14,724 bases of DNA from Patescibacteria group bacterium (GCA_030837425.1 JAUPLJ010000006.1:1-14724); one strand, 5' to 3'. Shown: positions 7,319 to 13,802, counted from the stretch's first letter. Notes: generated from the sequence alone by a model not told the origin. Numbers and translations are program-made.

Positions 7319-7348
7319 TTGACATTATTATACTTTATAGTGTATAAT
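7319..7348 (+). promoter_or_regulatory. Strong consensus sigma-70-type promoter
   Basis: A perfect -35 (TTGACA, 7319-7324) and a perfect -10 (TATAAT, 7343-7348) are separated by 18 nt. The predicted start is near 7355, giving a leader of about 40 nt before the ATG at 7396. It is the only promoter in the window with two perfect hexamers. Confidence 0.88.
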
Positions 7349-7395
7349 GTATTCGGTTCAAATATTCTTTACTTAACCCACTAAACACAATTAAA

Positions 7396-7635
7396 ATGAG
7401 TATTAATTTAAAAAATTCCGAAATTGTTAAAAAATACGGAAAAGACGAAGCCCTTCATCAATTGATTGAGAATCTTTCAAAACCAAACCACAAAGACACC
7501 AGAGTGGCTTGGTTGAAAGAACTTAAACAAAATTACAAAGAAGTGTATGATGAATTATTGTATCAGTATTCTGTAAACTCTCCAGAGCTCATTAAAACTT
7601 TTTTAAAAAAATTAATAATTCCACTTAAAAAATAA
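7396..7635 (+). CDS. Small conserved-looking protein of unknown function (79 aa)
   Basis: A 79-residue, mostly helical protein rich in Lys, Glu and Leu, with a basic C-terminus (FLKKLIIPLKK). It has no cysteines, signal peptide or clear membrane helix. I do not recognise the family. It is a real gene by context: a perfect consensus promoter precedes it by about 48 nt and a strong intrinsic terminator follows 17 nt after its stop, so it forms its own transcription unit and is probably well expressed. The start ATG at 7396 is preceded by the A-rich sequence AAACACAATTAAA rather than a Shine-Dalgarno sequence; a very similar AAACACAATT precedes rpsR. The basic surface and size would suit a nucleic-acid- or ribosome-associated protein, but that is a guess. 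Confidence 0.72.
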   Translation: MSINLKNSEIVKKYGKDEALHQLIENLSKPNHKDTRVAWLKELKQNYKEVYDELLYQYSVNSPELIKTFLKKLIIPLKK

Positions 7636-7651
7636 CCAATTGTGGGATTAT

Positions 7652-7692
7652 AAAAACTGCCAGTTTCTAAAAGTGGCAGTTTTTTCTTTTTT
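7652..7692 (+). terminator. Intrinsic terminator after the 79-aa gene
   Basis: AAAAACTGCCA (7652-7662) pairs with TGGCAGTTTTT (7674-7684), an 11-bp stem with an 11-nt loop, and runs into a T-rich tail to 7692. It separates the 79-aa gene from the permease gene and rules out an upstream GTG start at 7640 for the latter. Confidence 0.93.
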
Positions 7693-7701
7693 AAAAAATA
7701 A

Positions 7702-7710
7702 TGATATACT
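7702..7710 (+). promoter_or_regulatory. Extended -10 promoter of the permease-metG-tatD group
   Basis: TGATATACT (extended TG plus TATACT, 7705-7710) lies right after the terminator tail. The predicted start near 7717 gives a leader of about 16 nt to the ATG at 7733. The -35 region is only T-rich. Confidence 0.6.
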
Positions 7711-7732
7711 TCAAGCATTAACAAGTCAAAAT

Positions 7733-8803
7733 ATGTCTAACCCTTTTAAAGAAATCAGTTTAACGGATGGGTCTATTATAAGAGTAATACTTTGGATATT
7801 GTTTTTCTACGGTCTTTATTATTTTAGGTCAATAGTGTTTATGCTGTTTTTATCTGTGATTATAGCTTCTGTAGTGGACAGAATAGTTGGTTTTTTAAAG
7901 AGGTTCAATATCCCTAGGGCCGTGACGGTTATTACTTTTTATTTAATATCTTTATTTTTAATATTTAGTCTTTTTTACTTCTTCTTACCTGTTGCGATAG
8001 AATATATAAGTACAACTTTAAAAAAGATACCAGAATTTTTAAATAATTTAGACTCTATAAAATATTCTTCTATAAATTTTTTAAATTCAAACAAGCTTTC
8101 TTCATTTTCTAGTTATGTAAATAATTTAGACACAAATCAGCTAGTAAAATTATCCCAGGACAAGATCTTGTCTATGGGTGGGATAATCTCTACCACATCC
8201 TCCTTTATAGGTTTTATGGTTAATTTTGTTTTGACTTTGGTAGTTTCTTTTTATATTTCTATAAATGAAAAAGGTATTCATAATTTTTTGAGATTAATTT
8301 CTCCTAGAAAATATGAAAATTATATTGAGAGCTTACTTGAAAGAAGTCAAAGAAAAATTTCAAATTGGTTTATTGGTCAGATAATTTCTGCTTTTTGTGT
8401 TTCCATTTTAGTTTATCTTACTTTGATAATTCTTGGCATACCTTTTGCATTTTCTATTTCTATATTAGCTTTTGTATTTGAGCTATTGCCTATCCTTGGA
8501 ATAATATCTGCTTCTATCCCAGCATTATTTTTTGCTTGGAATACAGGAGGGTTGTATTTGATGTTTGTAACCTTAATTTGTTTCTTTATCATTTCTCAAA
8601 TCTCTTCATATTTTATCTATCCTAAAATTGTAGGTAAACTCTCAGGCGTGCCTACAATAATGATAATCGTTTCTGTGATTATGGGCGCTATGGTAGCAGG
8701 ATTTTGGGGAGCACTTATCGCAATACCAGTCTCTACAATCATCATGGAGATATTAGATGACTATAAAAAGAAAAAAGAAGATGAGAAATTTATACTATAT
8801 TAG
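7733..8803 (+). CDS. AI-2E transporter (PerM-like) family membrane protein
   Basis: A 356-residue polytopic membrane protein of the AI-2E/PerM family, which includes autoinducer-2 exporters and Na+/H+ antiporter-like members; the substrate is unknown. It has paired N-terminal membrane helices (about 17-48 and 62-90), then a soluble segment with KIPEFLNNL, then a further series of helices. Family motifs are present: a glutamate-proline turn FELLPILGIISASIPA, then YPKIVGKLSGVPTIMII and AGFWGALIAIPVSTIIMEI near the C-terminus. I chose ATG 7733 because an upstream in-frame GTG (7640) would place the start within the preceding terminator and ahead of the -10 box. Length matches the family (about 350). 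metG follows 11 nt later. Confidence 0.9.
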   Translation: MSNPFKEISLTDGSIIRVILWILFFYGLYYFRSIVFMLFLSVIIASVVDRIVGFLKRFNIPRAVTVITFYLISLFLIFSLFYFFLPVAIEYISTTLKKIPEFLNNLDSIKYSSINFLNSNKLSSFSSYVNNLDTNQLVKLSQDKILSMGGIISTTSSFIGFMVNFVLTLVVSFYISINEKGIHNFLRLISPRKYENYIESLLERSQRKISNWFIGQIISAFCVSILVYLTLIILGIPFAFSISILAFVFELLPILGIISASIPALFFAWNTGGLYLMFVTLICFFIISQISSYFIYPKIVGKLSGVPTIMIIVSVIMGAMVAGFWGALIAIPVSTIIMEILDDYKKKKEDEKFILY

Positions 8804-8814
8804 TAAAAAGCTTT

Positions 8815-10263
8815 ATGGAAAATAAAAATAAATTTTACATAACCACCACTCTTCCTTATGTGAATGCTCCACTTCATATTGGACACGCTCTTGAATTTGT
8901 TCGTGCAGACACTATAGCTCGTTATAAAAAATTATTAGGTTACGATGTATTTTTTAATACAGGGACTGATGAACATGGGGTAAAAATTTACGAAAAGGCA
9001 AAAGAAAATAATTTGTCTCCAGAAGATTTTGTAAACAGAAGCTTTGAAACTTTTAAAGAACAATTAAAAATATTTAATCTTTTTGAAGAGATACATTACG
9101 TGAGAACAACAAATGAACATCATATTAAATCCGCTCAAGAATTTTGGAAAACTGTAGAAAAGAATGGATTTATTTATAAGAAAAATTATGAAGCAAAATA
9201 TTGTATTGGTTGTGAAAGTGAAAAGACAGATAGTGAGCTTATAAATGGTGAGTGTGTTGATCATCCTGGAATACCATTAAAATTAATCGAAGAAGAAAAT
9301 TATTTTTTTAAGTATAGCGCTTTTAGTGAGAAGCTTTTAAATTTTTATGGAGAGAATCCAAATTTTGTAATTCCAGATTTTAGATTTAATGAAATAAAAA
9401 ATTTTGTAAAAAATGGTTTACAAGATTTTTCTATTTCAAGATTGAAAGAAAAGATGCCATGGGGAATTTCTGTCCCAGGTGATGATACTCAAGTAATGTA
9501 TGTATGGTTTGATGCTCTGACTAATTATATCTCTACTCTTGGATGGCCAGAAGATGTTGAAAATTTTGAAGCATTTTGGAAAAATGGAAATCCAACTCAA
9601 TATTGCGGTAAAGATAATAATCGTTTCCAGTCTGCGATGTGGCAAGCCATGCTTATGGCAGCAAATCTCCCAAATTCAAAACAAATTGTCATTAATGGAC
9701 ATATTACAGGGGAGGGTGGAATAAGGATGTCAAAGACACTTGGTAATGTTGTTGATCCAAGAGATATTGCAAATAAATATGGAGTAGACGCATTGAGATA
9801 TTTTTTATTAAAAGAAGTCTCAAGTTTTGAAGATAGCCCTTTCACCATGGACAGATTCCACGATGCTTATAATTCAGGGCTTGTAAATGGCCTTGGAAAT
9901 TTAACCTCAAGAATTTTAACTATGTCTTCAAGTTACGGAGTCAGTCTTTCAGAGGAAGATTTGAAAATGAAATATTATACAAATCCAGTTTCAGATTTAG
10001 AAGAATTTGATATTTATAAACATATAAATAATATTTGGAGCAGTATTTCTGATCTAAATAAATTTATTCAAGAACAGGAACCTTTCAAAAAAATAAAAGT
10101 AGACGAGGATGGTGCTAAAAAAGACCTTCATTATTTACTTTACCATTTACTTGGTATTGCTTTAGCGTTAGAGCCAATGATGCCGGCAACATCCTTAAAA
10201 ATTCAAGAATTAATAAAAGAAAACAAAAAGCCAGATTTTCCATTATTCCCAAGAGTAGATTAA
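8815..10263 (+). CDS. metG: Methionyl-tRNA synthetase (short form)
   Basis: Charges tRNA-Met, including initiator tRNA, in the cytoplasm. Seen: YITTTLPYVNAPLHIGH with HIGH at residues 21-24; NTGTDEHGVKI; a zinc-knuckle region with C130-I-G-C133 and C147-x-x-H150-P; a WFDALTNYIS segment; the KMSKS-type loop RMSKT at 304-308 followed by LGNVVDPRDIANKYGVDALRYFLL; and a helical anticodon-binding domain to the end. At 482 residues it stops after that domain and lacks the C-terminal EMAP/Arc1p-like tRNA-binding module found in longer MetRS. Only one CxxC pair is obvious, so it appears to be a single-knuckle type. tatD follows 4 nt downstream, a metG-tatD pairing also known in Firmicutes. No Shine-Dalgarno sequence. 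Confidence 0.97.
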   Translation: MENKNKFYITTTLPYVNAPLHIGHALEFVRADTIARYKKLLGYDVFFNTGTDEHGVKIYEKAKENNLSPEDFVNRSFETFKEQLKIFNLFEEIHYVRTTNEHHIKSAQEFWKTVEKNGFIYKKNYEAKYCIGCESEKTDSELINGECVDHPGIPLKLIEEENYFFKYSAFSEKLLNFYGENPNFVIPDFRFNEIKNFVKNGLQDFSISRLKEKMPWGISVPGDDTQVMYVWFDALTNYISTLGWPEDVENFEAFWKNGNPTQYCGKDNNRFQSAMWQAMLMAANLPNSKQIVINGHITGEGGIRMSKTLGNVVDPRDIANKYGVDALRYFLLKEVSSFEDSPFTMDRFHDAYNSGLVNGLGNLTSRILTMSSSYGVSLSEEDLKMKYYTNPVSDLEEFDIYKHINNIWSSISDLNKFIQEQEPFKKIKVDEDGAKKDLHYLLYHLLGIALALEPMMPATSLKIQELIKENKKPDFPLFPRVD

Positions 10264-10267
10264 TTTT

Positions 10268-11170
10268 ATGGAAGTAAAAAAAGTTTTCGATCTCTCAAAA
10301 ATAGAATACATAGATACCCACTCACATCTTCAATTCAAAAGCTATGATCAAGATAGAGAGGAAGTGATTAACAGAATGAATGAAAATAAAATCGCGACAA
10401 TTTGTATTGGTACAGATTTAAAAGAGAGTGAAGATGCTAAAAAATTAGCAAAAGAAAATGAAAATATTTTTTATTCTGTTGCACTTCACCCACATGATAA
10501 TTTAGATGAAGCGGTTGTTGCATTTCAAAATGAAAAAGAATATTTCGAGAAATTAAAAGATATTGCAGATAGTGAGAAATGTGTAGCGATAGGCGAGTGC
10601 GGCCTTGATTATTTTTATACACACAAAGATTTTAGGGATGGAAAAATCAATGAAGATAATCTAAAAGAGGAATTGGAAAAGCAAAAGAAGATTTTTAGAG
10701 CACATATTGGTCTTGCGATAGAGCTAGATCTCCCACTAATGCTTCACATACGCCCAAGTGAGGTGGATGGAAATAAAGAAGACGCATATTTAGAAGCTAT
10801 AGAAATTTTAAAAGAATATAAAAACATAAAAGGAAATTTTCATTTCTTTGTTGGCACTACAAATGTCTTAGAAAAGATATTAAACGAGCTAGAAAGTTTT
10901 ACAGTATCTATTCCGGCAGTTTGTACTTTTACTGATGAATATAATGAAGTTATAAAAAATATTCCGTTAGACAAAATTCATATAGAGACAGACTCACCAT
11001 TTGTTTTACCTAAAGCCAGAAGAAAAGAAGCTAAGCAAAACGAGCCCAGCTTCGTGATAGATGTATTTGATAGGATTTGTGAGATAAAGGAGATAGAAAA
11101 TAGGATAGAATTCAAAAATATTTTGAAAGAAAACTTTAAAAATTTGTATTTGACTAAAAATCTGGATTAG
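10268..11170 (+). CDS. tatD: TatD-family metal-dependent hydrolase / DNase
   Basis: TatD proteins are TIM-barrel metal-dependent nucleases with 3'-5' DNase activity, linked to DNA repair or quality control. The metal-ligand set is complete: HxH in DTHSHL (H18, H20), E110 in IGECGLDY, H160 in LMLHIRP, H192 in GNFHFF, and D242 in IETDSPF. The 300-residue length is slightly above the usual 255-265. The extra residues lie before the first motif (about 14) and in the segment around 117-142 (YTHKDFRDG...), between the E110 motif and the next helix. The final metal site is followed by PKARRKEAKQNEPSFV, matching the P..RR..NEP pattern. It follows metG by 4 nt (TAA-TTTT-ATG) and is probably translated by coupling. 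Catalytic competence is expected; the biological substrate is not known. Confidence 0.93.
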   Translation: MEVKKVFDLSKIEYIDTHSHLQFKSYDQDREEVINRMNENKIATICIGTDLKESEDAKKLAKENENIFYSVALHPHDNLDEAVVAFQNEKEYFEKLKDIADSEKCVAIGECGLDYFYTHKDFRDGKINEDNLKEELEKQKKIFRAHIGLAIELDLPLMLHIRPSEVDGNKEDAYLEAIEILKEYKNIKGNFHFFVGTTNVLEKILNELESFTVSIPAVCTFTDEYNEVIKNIPLDKIHIETDSPFVLPKARRKEAKQNEPSFVIDVFDRICEIKEIENRIEFKNILKENFKNLYLTKNLD

Positions 11171-11177
11171 CTATACT
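11150..11177 (+). promoter_or_regulatory. Promoter of the 113-aa gene
   Basis: TTGACT (11150-11155) and TATACT (11172-11177) are separated by 16 nt and overlap the 3' end of tatD. The predicted start near 11184 gives a leader of about 17 nt. Two TAGCTA palindromes (11168-11173 and 11183-11188) flank the -10 box and start site. Confidence 0.7.
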
Positions 11178-11200
11178 ATAGGTAGCTAAACTTTTTAAAA

Positions 11201-11542
11201 ATGAAATCAGATCAAATGGATAAGTTTTTAGAGCAATTAAAAGCTAAGATTTCTTCTGCTAAATTTATGGTAAGAGATTTGCAAAATGGTAAGAAATTCA
11301 TTTTCTATAATAAACCTTTATATAGTAGAAAATGTACTCAGATTACTTTTGTTGTAAATGATTACAATGATGAAGTAAAGATAAATTTTATTTACTGGCC
11401 TAGATATTGGGCCAAAGTGAGATTCACAAGAAGTTGTAATTTATCTTCACCAATCTTTATAGGTTGGCTGGAAAGTGAAATCAAAGACGTTAATATTCAT
11501 CTAAACTCTCCAAGCGGATTCCCTCGACTCTATTTAAATTAA
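11201..11542 (+). CDS. Small protein of unknown function (113 aa)
   Basis: I do not recognise this family. The 113-residue product has an amphipathic, Lys-rich N-terminal helix (MDKFLEQLKAKISSAKF). A beta-rich, aromatic body follows (KKFIFYNKP, QITFVVNDY, VKINFIYWPRYWAKVRF, PIFIGWLESEI), with two cysteines but no CxxC. No signal peptide or membrane helix is evident. The gene has its own promoter, and its terminator hairpin begins inside its last codons, so it is a compact independent transcription unit between tatD and rpsF. The promoter, the codon use (similar to neighbours) and the terminator support a real gene. Confidence 0.68.
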   Translation: MKSDQMDKFLEQLKAKISSAKFMVRDLQNGKKFIFYNKPLYSRKCTQITFVVNDYNDEVKINFIYWPRYWAKVRFTRSCNLSSPIFIGWLESEIKDVNIHLNSPSGFPRLYLN

Positions 11543-11577
11543 TTAAGATTTAATTAATTTAAATAGAGTTTTCTTTT
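11527..11577 (+). terminator. Long intrinsic terminator overlapping the end of the 113-aa gene
   Basis: A 20-bp perfect stem (11527-11546 with 11550-11569) with a 3-nt GAT loop, followed by TTTTCTTTTT-type sequence. The 5' arm encodes the last residues of the 113-aa protein and contains its TAA stop. It is almost entirely A-T except at the base. Confidence 0.9.
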
Positions 11578-11610
11578 TATAAAAGCATTTTTAGATACTA
11601 TTTTTTGGAT

Positions 11611-11639
11611 TTGAAATAATTAATGTTTTGTGATATTAT
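11611..11639 (+). promoter_or_regulatory. Promoter of rpsF-ssb-rpsR
   Basis: TTGAAA (11611-11616), a 17-nt spacer, then an extended -10 TGATATTAT (TATTAT 11634-11639). The predicted start near 11646 leaves a leader of about 29 nt before rpsF. Confidence 0.78.
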
Positions 11640-11674
11640 GCTTATCTTATTAGTTATTTTAAAAAATTAAAAAT

Positions 11675-12208
11675 ATGAATGAAAATGAATCCGTGATGGA
11701 TGAGGGGAAAGTCTATGAAATATCATATATCTTAGACAATCGCCTAGAGGAAAGTAGAGCAGCAGAAAAAGCTGAAGCTTTCAAAAAAGACATCGCTTCT
11801 CTTGAAGGAAGCTTCATTTCAGAAGAAACTCCATATGTGCGTGAGCTATCTTATGAGATGACAAGAGTAGTAAACAATGTCAATGTTAGATTTACTGAAG
11901 GATATTTTGGTTGGGTCAAATTTGAAATGATCCCATCTAAAGTAGAAGAGCTCAATAAAAAATTAAAATTAGACGAAGAAGTTGTGAGATTTCTAGTCCT
12001 TAAAACAGTTAAAGGAAACGACATTTTTACAAAAGATATCGCAGTAATGAAATCAGATCCAACAATTACTGGAACTTTTGTAAAAGAAGAAGTCGAAGCT
12101 TTAGAGGAAGTTGTAGACATCGACACAACAAAAGAAGATATTGATGCAGAGATCCCAGAAGAAATTAAAAAAGAGCTGGATACTGAAATAGAGAACATTG
12201 AGAAATAG
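11675..12208 (+). CDS. rpsF: Ribosomal protein bS6 with a long acidic tail
   Basis: bS6 is a small-subunit protein that pairs with bS18 on 16S rRNA. The conserved fold begins at KVYEISYILDN (about residue 13) and runs through EETPYVRELSYEMTR, FGWVKFEMIPSKVEEL and EEVVRFLVLKT to about residue 115. The remaining roughly 60 residues form an acidic extension rich in Glu, Asp and Ile (EALEEVVDIDTTKEDIDAEI and onward), making this protein 177 residues against the usual 95-135. The start at 11675 leaves a short N-terminal MNENESVMDEG extension; in-frame ATG 11696 is an alternative. Its place before ssb and rpsR is the classic bacterial order, which confirms the call despite divergence. Confidence 0.92.
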   Translation: MNENESVMDEGKVYEISYILDNRLEESRAAEKAEAFKKDIASLEGSFISEETPYVRELSYEMTRVVNNVNVRFTEGYFGWVKFEMIPSKVEELNKKLKLDEEVVRFLVLKTVKGNDIFTKDIAVMKSDPTITGTFVKEEVEALEEVVDIDTTKEDIDAEIPEEIKKELDTEIENIEK

Positions 12209-12212
12209 AGCG

Positions 12213-12221
12213 TGATATAAT
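12213..12221 (+). promoter_or_regulatory. Possible internal promoter before ssb
   Basis: TGATATAAT, the same 9-mer as at 831 and 5882, begins 5 nt after the rpsF stop. The predicted start is near 12228, about 50 nt before ssb. No good -35. It could give ssb a separate promoter besides read-through from rpsF. Confidence 0.5.
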
Positions 12222-12278
12222 TATATATATCAAGGTGCTATATAGTGCTATTAAAAATAATTAAGCATAAACAAATAT

Positions 12279-12728
12279 ATGTATTTGAATAAGGTGATGT
12301 TATATGGAAATTTAACAAGCGATCCAGATCTTAAAAGTATGCCAAATGGCAATAAAGTTGTATCTTTTGGATTAGCAACAAATCGCTCTTATAAAGACGC
12401 GAGTGGAGCAAAAAAAGAAGTTGCAGAATTTCATAATATTGTAGCTTTTGGAAAGCTTGCAGAAATTTTTGCACAGTGGCTTAAAAAAGGTAAACCTGTA
12501 TATGTTGAAGGAAGAATTCAAACTAGAAATTGGGAAGACAAAAATGGTGGAGGTAAGAAATATCGTACCGAAATCGTAGCTGAAAATTTCCAATTTGGAG
12601 CTGCAGGAAAGCCAGGAGAAGGAGACAATAATAGTAGTTCATCAACAGAATCTTCTTCTAAAAATGAAGTAGAAGAAATGGACACTATAGATTATGGAGA
12701 GATTAATCCAGACGACATACCGTTCTAA
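12279..12728 (+). CDS. ssb: Single-stranded DNA-binding protein
   Basis: SSB coats single-stranded DNA in replication, recombination and repair. The OB fold covers about residues 1-108: LNKVMLYGNLTSDPDL, VVSFGLATNRSYKD, AEFHNIVAFGKLAEIFAQWL, KGKPVYVEGRIQTRNWED and YRTEIVAENFQF are all typical. A flexible linker rich in Gly, Ser and Asn follows. The last residues DDIPF form the acidic tip that docks partner proteins such as RecO, which is also encoded in this window. At 149 residues it is of normal length. The start ATG 12279 is supported by the immediate LNKVMLYGNLT. No Shine-Dalgarno sequence. It lies between rpsF and rpsR, as in many bacteria. Confidence 0.97.
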   Translation: MYLNKVMLYGNLTSDPDLKSMPNGNKVVSFGLATNRSYKDASGAKKEVAEFHNIVAFGKLAEIFAQWLKKGKPVYVEGRIQTRNWEDKNGGGKKYRTEIVAENFQFGAAGKPGEGDNNSSSSTESSSKNEVEEMDTIDYGEINPDDIPF

Positions 12729-12730
12729 TA

Positions 12731-12811
12731 CTTAGAACCCATCCTTAATCCTTCCCTAAATATTTAGGGAAGGAGACCTCCTCGCAGAGCGAGGAGGAGG
12801 AAGGGTTTAAG
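12731..12811 (+). repeat. Three-way-junction palindromic element, copy 1 (before rpsR)
   Basis: The outer stem pairs AACCC 12736-12740 with GGGTT 12803-12807 and TCCT 12742-12745 with AGGA 12798-12801, leaving an A-A mismatch (12741/12802). It is extended by CTTA/TAAG at the ends. After a TAAT linker comes a 24-nt perfect palindrome at 12750-12773, with CTAAAT-ATTTAG at its centre. Next is a 9-bp hairpin, CCTCCTCGC-AGA-GCGAGGAGG, at 12777-12797. The element ends 22 nt before the rpsR ATG. The G+C content is much higher than the surroundings. Copy 2 at 13099 has the same plan. Confidence 0.85.
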
Positions 12812-12833
12812 AAACAAAAACTTAAACACAATT

Positions 12834-13040
12834 ATGAAAAATAAAAAACAAGATTACTTTAAAGAAAATAATATCAAGATAGACTACAAGAATATTGAAG
12901 TACTTGCTCGTTTCGTCAATCTTCATGGAAGAATTTTAAACAAAAGAAAGACATCTCTTTCAGCAAAAAGCCAAAGAGAATTAGCAAACGCTATCAAGAG
13001 AGCACGCTTCATGGGCCTTATGCCTTATGTAGCGAGATAA
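12834..13040 (+). CDS. rpsR: Ribosomal protein bS18
   Basis: bS18 binds the central domain of 16S rRNA with bS6. The 68-residue protein carries the family core DYKNIEVLARFVNLHGRI, LSAKSQRELANAIKRARFMGLMPYV, and ends in AR. It is slightly shorter than the usual 70-80 residues and has no cysteines (no N-terminal zinc-type motif). The ATG at 12834 is preceded by AAACACAATT and no Shine-Dalgarno sequence. It completes rpsF-ssb-rpsR; an intrinsic terminator follows 17 nt after the stop. The gene usually next in bacteria, rplI (bL9), is not present before ndk. Confidence 0.96.
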   Translation: MKNKKQDYFKENNIKIDYKNIEVLARFVNLHGRILNKRKTSLSAKSQRELANAIKRARFMGLMPYVAR

Positions 13041-13057
13041 TAAATCTCAAAACAATT

Positions 13058-13086
13058 ACTGCAAAATATTTGCAGTTTTTGTTTTT
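13058..13086 (+). terminator. Intrinsic terminator after rpsR
   Basis: ACTGCAAA (13058-13065) pairs with TTTGCAGT (13069-13076), with a 3-nt ATA loop, followed by TTTTGTTTTTT. It closes the rpsF-ssb-rpsR unit. Confidence 0.92.
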
Positions 13087-13098
13087 TAAAAATTAATT

Positions 13099-13174
13099 AC
13101 TCACCCCTAACCCCTCTCTAAATTTTTAAATAAAAATTTAGAGAGGGGAAGCTCCGACAGGAGCTGGGGAGAGT
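13099..13174 (+). repeat. Three-way-junction palindromic element, copy 2 (before ndk)
   Basis: The outer stem pairs ACTC 13099-13102 with GAGT 13171-13174 and CCCC 13104-13107 with GGGG 13166-13169, with an A-A mismatch (13103/13170) exactly as in copy 1. A TAA linker leads to a 17-bp hairpin (13111-13127 with 13132-13148, loop AAAT) containing CTAAAT/ATTTAG. Then comes a second hairpin, AGCTCC-GACA-GGAGCT (13150-13165). It ends 14 nt before the ndk ATG. The paired arms differ from copy 1 in sequence but keep the fold. The CCCCTAACCCCTCTC...GAGAGGGG style recalls REP/MITE-like palindromic repeats of other bacteria (recalled, not searched). Confidence 0.85.
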
Positions 13175-13188
13175 CCAAAAATAAAACT

Positions 13189-13802
13189 ATGCATCCAAAA
13201 AAAGAAAAAACATTTGTGATTTTAAAGCCAGACGCAGTTCAACGTGGATTAGTCGGGGACATTTTAAATAGATTCGAAAGAATCGGTTTAAAAATTGTTG
13301 CTATGAAAATGATTTTACCAACAGAAGAAATGTGCCTTATGCATTACAACAAAGATGATGCTTGGATGATTTCAAAAGGTGAAAATAATGTCATAAAAAA
13401 TAGAAAAGAGCTCGGCTTACCTATTGAAAAGTCAGCACTAGAATATGGAAAAGATATCATGAGAGGCTTGGTAGAATTTATGATCTGTTCACCAGTTGTT
13501 GTAATGGTGTTAGAAGGCAATAGTGCACAAGCTGTAGTAAAAAGATTAGTCGGTACTACAGAGCCAGCAACATCAGATACAGGTACAATTAGAGGAGATC
13601 TAAGTTTAGAGACATACATGCTTTGTGATACAGATGGGGGAAGAGCTGTTAGAAATCTTATTCACTGCACAGACCCAGCTGACGGAAAAGAGGCCGCAGA
13701 AAGAGAGATAAATGTCTGGTTTAAGCCTGAAGAAATCATAAAGTGGAAATCTATTAACGAAAAAATGCTTTATGATGTTAACTTAGAAGGGCATTTAGAA
13801 TA
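13189..13802 (+). CDS. ndk: Nucleoside diphosphate kinase with enlarged core
   Basis: Ndk equalises nucleoside triphosphate pools by moving the gamma phosphate through a histidine intermediate. Family motifs: KTFVILKPDAVQRGLVGDILNRFERIGLKIVAMK at the N-terminus, SPVVVMVLEGNSAQAVVKRLVGTTEP, GTIRGDLS, and NLIHCTDPADGKEAAEREI with the phosphorylated H159. At 204 residues it is well above the usual 130-150. Extra sequence lies between HY (52-53) and LVEF (94-97), where about 40 residues replace the usual dozen or so. There is a smaller insert before the active histidine (YMLCDTDGGRAVR) and a C-terminal extension (KWKSINEKMLYDVN...). The start ATG 13189 lies 14 nt after the palindromic element; no Shine-Dalgarno sequence. 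All catalytic parts look intact. Confidence 0.95.

Noticed and set aside
7396..7635. Possible ribosomal protein S15 (size and KKYGKDE...HKD pattern)
   Set aside because: The conserved S15 signature (DTGSxExQ, then the SRRGL region) is missing, so the likeness is only superficial.
7640..7732. Upstream GTG start extending the AI-2E permease
   Set aside because: The extension would be encoded by an intrinsic terminator and the promoter box. ATG 7733 gives the family's normal length.
9436..9848. ORFs in other frames inside metG, on both strands
   Set aside because: They fully overlap a well-supported MetRS gene and show no family motifs.
11851..12198. 115-codon minus-strand ORF opposite rpsF
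   Set aside because: The Ser/Thr/Ile-rich translation is the complement of the acidic and lysine codons of rpsF; no start signals.
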